From positions 1 to 10,773 of the forward strand of contig JAFVXN010000051.1 of NCBI GenBank assembly GCA_017501125.1: a stretch of 10,773 nucleotides of DNA. Direction: 5' to 3'. The notes below the pieces were generated by a model. It ran no database searches and had not been told where the DNA came from. It saw nothing but the letters and a program-made list of their open reading frames with translations. Positions 6,203 to 10,773 of the stretch are shown in pieces. The DNA comes from Clostridia bacterium (GTDB taxonomy: Bacteria > Bacillota > Clostridia > Christensenellales > Borkfalkiaceae). Position 1 is the stretch's first letter. Every line of letters starts with the position of its first letter. A program made the translations under genes and the position numbers.

Positions 6203-7485
6203 AAAAATTAATCGACAAAATCAAGGCTTTCTTTTGCGACGATAACGCAAAGGCAAAGAACGCCGTAAGATATTTTCTTATCCTCGTGGCAGGATTGCTT
6301 TTTCTATTCTTTTCCAACGATTTTGACCTCGTCAACGTGCAACAGACGGCAATCGTAATGGCGATAGGCATCGACCAAGAAACGCAAGACTTTTCCGTCA
6401 CGGCGCAGATTGCCGTACCCGACGCCGCAGGCGCACAGGGAGAAAGCGGCACCAAGACCGTCAACGTCGTCACGCAAGGAAAAACGGTGGCGCAAGCGCT
6501 GGATAAAATCAACGAAAAAACGGGTTGGTATCCCAAACTCGTCTTTTGCAAGCTAATCGTCCTCGGCGAAAGTATCGCCCAAAAGAACGTCTTTGACGGG
6601 CTGGAGTATTTCCTGCGCGACGAATATATCTCCGACAACTGTCTCCTTTCCACCTGCGAGGGCAAAGCGGAAGAACTGCTCTCCACCAAGACGCCCATCG
6701 ATTCCTCAGGGGCGCTCGCTATCGAAAAGGTATTGTCCTCGCACGCAGAACGGGTGGGGACGTGTATGCCCAACACCCTGCGGACGTTTGCTGCGTCCTA
6801 TTTCGGCGAAGCGCGGTGCGGTTTTTTGCCCGTCGTAAAGGCGGAGCCGTTAGCCAAAAAGGAACAGGAAGGCGGACAAGGTCAACAAGAAAAAGGACAA
6901 GGGCAAGGCGGTGGACAAAAAGGCGGTAAACAAGGTGAAAGCCAAGGCGGAAAGGGGTGCGAAAGCGGAGGCGAAGGCGAAGAGAAAGTGTTTAGCGCAG
7001 GCGAAACGGCACTATTCAAAGACGGGAAGAAGGTGGGCACGCTGGACAAGCAAGAGACCTTTTGCTACGCCCTAATCAAGAACAAACTGCGCCTTGCCGC
7101 CTATTCCCTGCCCTACGACGACGACACGTACACGATGTCCATCAAACGCACCACGCCGAAAGTGAAACTATCGATAGGCGAAGACTCGCAATTGCAGGTG
7201 AGTATAGCGATTACGGCAGGCGTCGCGGACGTCTCCAAAGCGCAAGGAGAGGAAGACACCGCCGACGCAGGCGATTTCCCTCACGAGGTGCTCGCCGTCG
7301 CGGAAAGACGATTAACGGAGGAGATTCACGCGCTGTTCGAGAAATGTCAGGCGTTAGATTTTGACCTGTTCGACGCCATCGACAAACTGCAAAAATACGA
7401 AAACGAGCACTTTGCAGACAAAAAGGACACCCTTTTGGAGGAATTGAAAGTATCCGTCGAAGTAAAGGTCGGCGGCGTACGATAA
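6199..7485 (+). CDS. gerAC: Spore germination receptor C subunit (Ger(x)C family), lacking a lipobox
   Basis: This is the C subunit of the germinant receptor; the family is normally a lipoprotein on the outer face of the spore inner membrane. The 428-residue product shows the family start of the mature domain (DLVNVQQTAIVMAIGIDQE, about 43-61), then GKTVAQALDKINEKTGWYPKL, LIVLGESIA and GLEYFLRDEYISDN, and a C-terminal domain of about 264-428 with VKLSIGEDSQLQVSIAI and AERRLTEEIHALFEKCQ. Two features are odd. The usual L-x-G-C lipobox is absent: the N-terminus has a hydrophobic helix (about 24-39, YFLILVAGLLFLFFS) running into SNDFDL with no cysteine, and the only nearby cysteine (C13) precedes the helix. 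Residues 222-262 are also a Gly/Gln/Lys/Glu-rich low-complexity stretch between the two domains. ATG 6199 overlaps the B stop by four bases and has AGGTG upstream. Confidence 0.93.
   Translation: MKKLIDKIKAFFCDDNAKAKNAVRYFLILVAGLLFLFFSNDFDLVNVQQTAIVMAIGIDQETQDFSVTAQIAVPDAAGAQGESGTKTVNVVTQGKTVAQALDKINEKTGWYPKLVFCKLIVLGESIAQKNVFDGLEYFLRDEYISDNCLLSTCEGKAEELLSTKTPIDSSGALAIEKVLSSHAERVGTCMPNTLRTFAASYFGEARCGFLPVVKAEPLAKKEQEGGQGQQEKGQGQGGGQKGGKQGESQGGKGCESGGEGEEKVFSAGETALFKDGKKVGTLDKQETFCYALIKNKLRLAAYSLPYDDDTYTMSIKRTTPKVKLSIGEDSQLQVSIAITAGVADVSKAQGEEDTADAGDFPHEVLAVAERRLTEEIHALFEKCQALDFDLFDAIDKLQKYENEHFADKKDTLLEELKVSVEVKVGGVR
6862..6984 (+). repeat. Gly/Gln/Lys-rich low-complexity segment in the C subunit gene
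   Basis: About 41 codons (residues 222-262) use almost only Gly, Gln, Lys, Glu and Ser, with repeated GGQ, GQG and GGK units encoded by ggcggacaag-like purine-rich DNA. The segment joins the N- and C-terminal domains and is probably a disordered linker that grew by short-repeat expansion. Confidence 0.85.
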
Positions 7486-7511
7486 AATAGCCCATATATG
7501 GGCTATTTTTT
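7484..7511 (+). terminator. Rho-independent terminator of the germination operon
   Basis: A perfect palindrome centred between 7496 and 7497 (AATAGCCCAT paired with ATGGGCTATT, extended by flanking A/T pairs) ends in a run of six T at 7506-7511. It begins on the last bases of the C subunit stop codon. The run of A on the left side may let it act on the other strand too. Confidence 0.9.
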
Positions 7512-7512
7512 G

Positions 7513-7541
7513 TTGACATCTAATCGATATTTGCGTATAAT
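7513..7541 (+). promoter_or_regulatory. Perfect consensus sigma-A promoter of the MATE gene
   Basis: TTGACA (7513-7518), a 17-base spacer and TATAAT (7536-7541) match the consensus in all twelve positions. The -35 box starts one base after the T-run of the preceding terminator. The transcription start is expected near 7548, giving a leader of about 34 bases. No operator-like palindrome is obvious between the promoter and the start codon. Confidence 0.95.
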
Positions 7542-7571
7542 GCTACTTGCGCTTATCTTTTTGCGCCTTGT

Positions 7572-7576
7572 AGGAG
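7572..7576 (+). promoter_or_regulatory. Ribosome binding site fixing the MATE start
   Basis: AGGAG lies five bases before the ATG at 7582. It selects this start over the longer open frame from 7498, which would begin inside the upstream terminator and before the promoter. Confidence 0.9.
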
Positions 7577-7581
7577 CGATT

Positions 7582-8910
7582 ATGGCAATACACTTACACG
7601 AACATTTTGGATACAAAAAATTGCTTCGCTTTACCATACCGTCCATTATCATGGTCGTTTTTTCTGGTGTATACGGTGCCGTGGACGGCGTTTTTATCGC
7701 TAATTTTACCGACGAAGCGCAATTCGCCGCAGTCAACCTCGTCTATCCCATCTTGTTTATTTTGGGGGCGTTCGGGTTCATGATCGGCGCGGGCGGTAGC
7801 GCCCTCATCTCCAAAACCATGGGGGAAGGGGACGAGAAAAAAGCAAACGAAATTTTCTCTTTCCTCGTCTATTTTTCCTTGGCTCTAAGCCTTCTGATTG
7901 CCGTCGTCGGCGTGCTCGTCTTGCGCCCTATCGTCACCCTTTTGACGGCGGACCCTACGGTGCAAAACCACGGCGTCGCATACGGCACCATCCTTTTGTG
8001 TTCCTTGCCTGCCTCCGTGCTACAATTCGAATTCGGTTTCCTGTTCGTGACGGCGGAAAGACCAAAATTCGGCTTGTTGTTGTCCGTCGCGGCGGGCTGT
8101 ACTAATATCGCCTTAGACGCCTTATTCATCATTCTTTTTCAATGGGGAATCCTCGGCGCGGCGATTGCTACCGTGTGTGGATATCTGGTCGGCGGTGCCA
8201 TCCCTTTAATCTATTTCTTGCACAAAAACGGAAGCCCTTTACGGCTCGGCAAAACGCGCCCGCACTTCCGTGCGCTTTTGAAAACCTGCACCAACGGTTT
8301 CTCGGAATTCACGACCAACGTATCCGTGTCCTTCGTGACGATACTCTACAATGCACAACTGCAAAAATACGCGGGGCTTACGGGCGTCAACGCCTACGCG
8401 GCAATTGCCTGTATCGGATTCATCTTTTTGTCCATTTTTCTCGGTTATTCGTCGGGGGTTGCACCCGTCATCGGGTATCACTTCGGCGCAAAACATCAAG
8501 AGGAGTTGCGTGGGCTACTGCGACGTAGTATGGTACTTATCGGGGTGTCGTCCATCCTATTATTCCTCTTCTCTTTGCTCCTTGCCTCGCCCCTATCCAC
8601 GCTATACGCAGGCGGCGACAGCGAGATGTACGAGATGACCAGACACGGATTCCTCCTGTACTGCTTTTCCTATCTCGTAGCAGGCGTGAACATCTTCGGC
8701 TCCTCCTTCTTTACCGCCTTAAACGACGGCGTTTCCTCTGCCGCCATCTCCCTACTTAGAACCTTATTGTTGCAGGTCCTTTTCGTCTTCCTGCTCCCTC
8801 TTTTTTGGGGGCTCAACGGGATATGGCTCGCCGCCCTCTTTTCGGAGATCGGTTGCCTATTCGTCACCCTTTTCCTATTCCTTTTTCTGCGGAAAAAATA
8901 CGGATACTGA
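7582..8910 (+). CDS. MATE family efflux transporter
   Basis: This is a 442-residue multidrug and toxin extrusion transporter, expected to export cationic or other small compounds in exchange for Na+ or H+. The length and about twelve hydrophobic helices are normal. The N-terminus MAIHLHEHFGYKKLLRFTIP, then SGVYGAVDGVFIANF with the conserved Asp35, NLVYPI, and MIGAGGSALISKTMGEGDEKKA (68-89 in outline) are typical of the MepA/DinF-like branch. The second half shows the related repeat GYSSGVAPVIGYHFGAKHQEEL. The start at 7582 is set by AGGAG and by a perfect promoter downstream of the alternative start. It is a single-gene unit between two terminators, so the link with the germination operon is positional only. 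The substrate cannot be read from the sequence, and no neighbouring regulator gene is visible. Confidence 0.93.
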   Translation: MAIHLHEHFGYKKLLRFTIPSIIMVVFSGVYGAVDGVFIANFTDEAQFAAVNLVYPILFILGAFGFMIGAGGSALISKTMGEGDEKKANEIFSFLVYFSLALSLLIAVVGVLVLRPIVTLLTADPTVQNHGVAYGTILLCSLPASVLQFEFGFLFVTAERPKFGLLLSVAAGCTNIALDALFIILFQWGILGAAIATVCGYLVGGAIPLIYFLHKNGSPLRLGKTRPHFRALLKTCTNGFSEFTTNVSVSFVTILYNAQLQKYAGLTGVNAYAAIACIGFIFLSIFLGYSSGVAPVIGYHFGAKHQEELRGLLRRSMVLIGVSSILLFLFSLLLASPLSTLYAGGDSEMYEMTRHGFLLYCFSYLVAGVNIFGSSFFTALNDGVSSAAISLLRTLLLQVLFVFLLPLFWGLNGIWLAALFSEIGCLFVTLFLFLFLRKKYGY

Positions 8911-8916
8911 CAAAAC

Positions 8917-8951
8917 AAAAAGACTTTGGTACGATACCAAAGTCTTTTTTT
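8917..8951. terminator. Bidirectional terminator between convergent genes
   Basis: A perfect 11-bp stem (AGACTTTGGTA at 8921-8931 with TACCAAAGTCT at 8935-8945) closes on a 3-base loop CGA. It is extended by A/T pairs and followed by a seven-T run (8945-8951) on the plus strand. The minus strand also ends in five T followed by GTTTTG. It lies between the MATE stop (8910) and the esterase stop (8972) and can serve both. Confidence 0.93.
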
Positions 8952-8971
8952 GTGCTTTTACGAAAACGAAC

Positions 8972-10773
8972 TTAAATCCAGCCCGCCGTCCTAAGCGCCG
9001 CCTGCAAATTCGCCGCCGCCGTGGTATGTTGCGCCGCGCTGGGGTGGGAACCGCCACCGCCCATAAAAGTGCCGTCCGCGCCAGTCAAATCAACCGTGAT
9101 GACCCTGCCTATTAATTCCGTATAGTTATCGCCTGCCTGACCGCTGCAAGCCACAGGCATCCAGGTAGCAATCGCATGTTCGAGCGCGCCGCCAGGCGAA
9201 TCCATCATGCCATAACAAAGGACGAATTTCGCGTTGGCATATTTCGCCTCCAGGTTCCGCAAAAACTCGTAATATTTCCACACGAACTCGTTGTACGCAG
9301 CGTCGCCAGGGATAGCCGTGCCACTGTTCACGAAGTCGTTGGTGCCAAGGCTGACGATGACGATATCGGGGGTGTAGGAGGAGAAATCCCACGCCGCCTC
9401 GTGCGCGTCCGTCACTTTATCGTAAATCGCAGGTAAGGTCAAAGGCTTTTCCGCCGTACCCCAACGAGATTGACCGATTGCCCAGCCTTGGTGCGCCACG
9501 ACGTTGATATCCGCGCCGAGCGCCATCGCCGTCTTGTACGCAAACGTCTCCGTCGCGTCTTCCTCGCTCGTATCAAAGTTGGTGGGATTGTTGGCGACGT
9601 TGCCCAGCGCGCCGTAGCCACAGGTAATCGAGTCGCCGTAGATCTCTATCTTCAAATTACTAGCGGCAGGGGCGGATTGAATCTCGCCGTCGTGATTTGC
9701 CGTCAAAGATTGTACGTAAATATTGCAATTGTTGGCGTGTTCTGCGCCCACACCCAACGCCTCGTTCATCTTCGCCAGTTTGATATGGTGGCGCGTGCCA
9801 GCCGTCAGCCCTTCCGCCAGCGTAATCGTCGTCGAGGAGGTCGACGTCAAATTGATGACTTTCGCTACGCCGTCCACCCAAACTTTCACGTTCATATACT
9901 CGCCGCTAAACAGCCCCGACACCGACGCGTTCATCTTCAAATAGGACGCAGTCGTATACACCTCGAAACCCGATGCGGAATTCCTCAACACCAAGGTGTC
10001 GCCCTCGTAAAGAGTTCTCCCCAAGATCTTGAGTTTGCCTGCCGTCTGCAAAGCCTTCATCGTCGTGGTGGCGGGCGTCTTTGCCTCCCACTTCGCCGTG
10101 TACGTCTTGTTCGCCGTAGCCGTAAAGGTGTAGGTTGCACTGCTCGACACTTTCGTGCTACCGTCGTACCAGCCCAAGAAGTTGTACGCCGAGTTAGTCG
10201 TAGCCGTTAAAGTGACGCCGTCGCCGTGCTCGTACGTGCCACCACCCGTGACCGTACCGCCTGCCGTGGGGCTCCTGCCCGTCGAAATGGTGTACGTTTT
10301 CTTAGTAAAGGTCGCCGTGTAGGTTGCCGTGCCCGTGACCTCGACCGTTCTCGTTGCGTTCGCGTTGCCGTCGCTCCAACCGCCGAAGACGTAGCCCGTG
10401 CTAGGCGTAGCCGTCAGCGTGACTTCCGTACCGTAGGCGTATTCGCCACCGCCCGTGACCGTACCGCCCGTAGACGCAGTCGCCGTAATTAAGAATTTTT
10501 GCGCCTTCCATTTCGCCACGAAATGCCTATTCGCCGTCACGACGAATTCGTAAGAAGCGTCGGCGCTCACGAGCGTTCCTTCCTCGTACCAACCGTCGAA
10601 AAGATAACCCGTGTTGGGGGTCGCCGTCATCGTCACAGGCGTGCCGTATTCCAGTTGTATCGAACCGTTAAAGGAATCCAACGAACCCATATCGTAGTTG
10701 CTATTTTCCGCCCGAATATTGTAGATTTCTAAGCGGAAACTCGCCCGATACTCTTTCGACTCGGTCACGACCA
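8972..10773 (-). CDS. InlB-repeat protein with CE2-type SGNH esterase domain, 5' end outside window
   Basis: This is a probable extracellular carbohydrate esterase (deacetylase). About 600 residues are visible; the frame stays open through the right edge, so the true N-terminus (presumably with a signal peptide) is missing. Numbering from the GTG at 10768: three InlB-B-like repeats at about 25-90, 91-156 and 157-230 (GG(T/S)V..G.......GT.VTLTATP.TGY.F.GW pattern), then a beta-rich jelly-roll-like region (about 235-368), then an SGNH hydrolase (about 372-598). Active-site blocks are YGDSITCGYG with nucleophile S380, HQGWAIGQSRW, SLGTND at 473-478, and GGGGSHPSAAQH with H575. Jelly roll plus this SGNH form is the arrangement of carbohydrate esterase family 2. 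The Asp usually three residues before the catalytic His is Gly here. No LPXTG or other C-terminal anchor is present. It converges on the MATE gene. Substrate (acetylated plant or host glycan) is an inference. Confidence 0.88.
   Translation of the reverse strand, partial: VVTESKEYRASFRLEIYNIRAENSNYDMGSLDSFNGSIQLEYGTPVTMTATPNTGYLFDGWYEEGTLVSADASYEFVVTANRHFVAKWKAQKFLITATASTGGTVTGGGEYAYGTEVTLTATPSTGYVFGGWSDGNANATRTVEVTGTATYTATFTKKTYTISTGRSPTAGGTVTGGGTYEHGDGVTLTATTNSAYNFLGWYDGSTKVSSSATYTFTATANKTYTAKWEAKTPATTTMKALQTAGKLKILGRTLYEGDTLVLRNSASGFEVYTTASYLKMNASVSGLFSGEYMNVKVWVDGVAKVINLTSTSSTTITLAEGLTAGTRHHIKLAKMNEALGVGAEHANNCNIYVQSLTANHDGEIQSAPAASNLKIEIYGDSITCGYGALGNVANNPTNFDTSEEDATETFAYKTAMALGADINVVAHQGWAIGQSRWGTAEKPLTLPAIYDKVTDAHEAAWDFSSYTPDIVIVSLGTNDFVNSGTAIPGDAAYNEFVWKYYEFLRNLEAKYANAKFVLCYGMMDSPGGALEHAIATWMPVACSGQAGDNYTELIGRVITVDLTGADGTFMGGGGSHPSAAQHTTAAANLQAALRTAGWI
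10079..10696 (-). repeat. Three tandem InlB-B-like repeats encoded in the esterase gene
   Basis: Three units of about 66-74 codons occupy roughly 10696-10499, 10498-10301 and 10300-10079. The second and third share a GGTVTGGG(E/T)Y core. At DNA level a 17-base identical segment recurs at 10245-10261 and 10452-10468, exactly 207 bases (69 codons) apart, a sign of duplication within the gene. More units may lie beyond the window edge. Confidence 0.85.

Noticed and set aside
7498..7581. N-terminal extension of the MATE protein from ATG 7498
   Set aside because: That ATG is inside the terminator hairpin and upstream of the perfect promoter. The ATG at 7582 has AGGAG at the right distance and matches the family start.
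9470..10210. Plus-strand open frame of 246 codons opposite the esterase
   Set aside because: It is antisense to a gene with clear InlB-repeat and SGNH motifs. The product is Arg-rich with no recognisable domain.
1..10773. A wholly new defence, mobile or RNA system
   Set aside because: I looked for recombinases, direct or terminal repeats flanking blocks, CRISPR-like spacing, nuclease or toxin pairs and long structured non-coding stretches. Every gap is short and explained by promoters and terminators.

Overview
The window looks like chromosomal DNA from an endospore-forming member of the Clostridia (Bacillota), probably an anaerobe from a gut or plant-fibre habitat. The evidence is a complete gerA-type spore germination operon, a SpoVB-type flippase, strong AGGAGG-like ribosome sites, sigma-A promoters with near-perfect boxes, and a secreted-type esterase carrying InlB-like repeats. 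The lineage is an inference from gene content; no rRNA or other phylogenetic marker is present. The window is densely coding, with no gap over 300 bases, and I see no tRNA, rRNA, CRISPR array, insertion sequence or prophage gene.

Left part (1-3523), all on the minus strand. Read in the direction of transcription, a sigma-A promoter at 3495-3523 drives a YabB-type tRNA methyltransferase, then rsmI (16S rRNA 2'-O-methyltransferase), then a YugP-type membrane zinc metallopeptidase. This unit ends at a hairpin terminator at 1081-1107. Beyond it, a SpoVB-type flippase starts at 1023 and runs off the left edge.

Middle part (3550-7511), plus strand. This is a tightly overlapping three-gene germinant receptor operon: A subunit (GerA family), B subunit (permease) and C subunit. 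A forespore sigma-G-like promoter lies on the A start codon. The B gene overlaps A by 14 bases and has its ribosome site inside A; C overlaps B by 4 bases (ATGA). The C subunit is atypical: it has no lipobox cysteine and carries a Gly/Gln/Lys-rich insertion. A strong palindromic terminator closes the operon.

Right part (7513-10773). A perfect consensus sigma-A promoter, two bases after the operon terminator, drives a stand-alone MATE transporter. A bidirectional hairpin then separates it from a convergent minus-strand gene that is cut by the right edge. That gene encodes three InlB-B-like repeats, a jelly-roll domain and an SGNH esterase domain of the CE2 type.

The genes fall into three themes: RNA modification (YabB, RsmI), spore biology (the flippase and the Ger receptor), and interaction with the surroundings (MATE pump, polysaccharide esterase). 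No wholly new system is evident. The most unusual points are the lipobox-less, low-complexity C subunit and the duplicated promoter/start motif in front of the A subunit.
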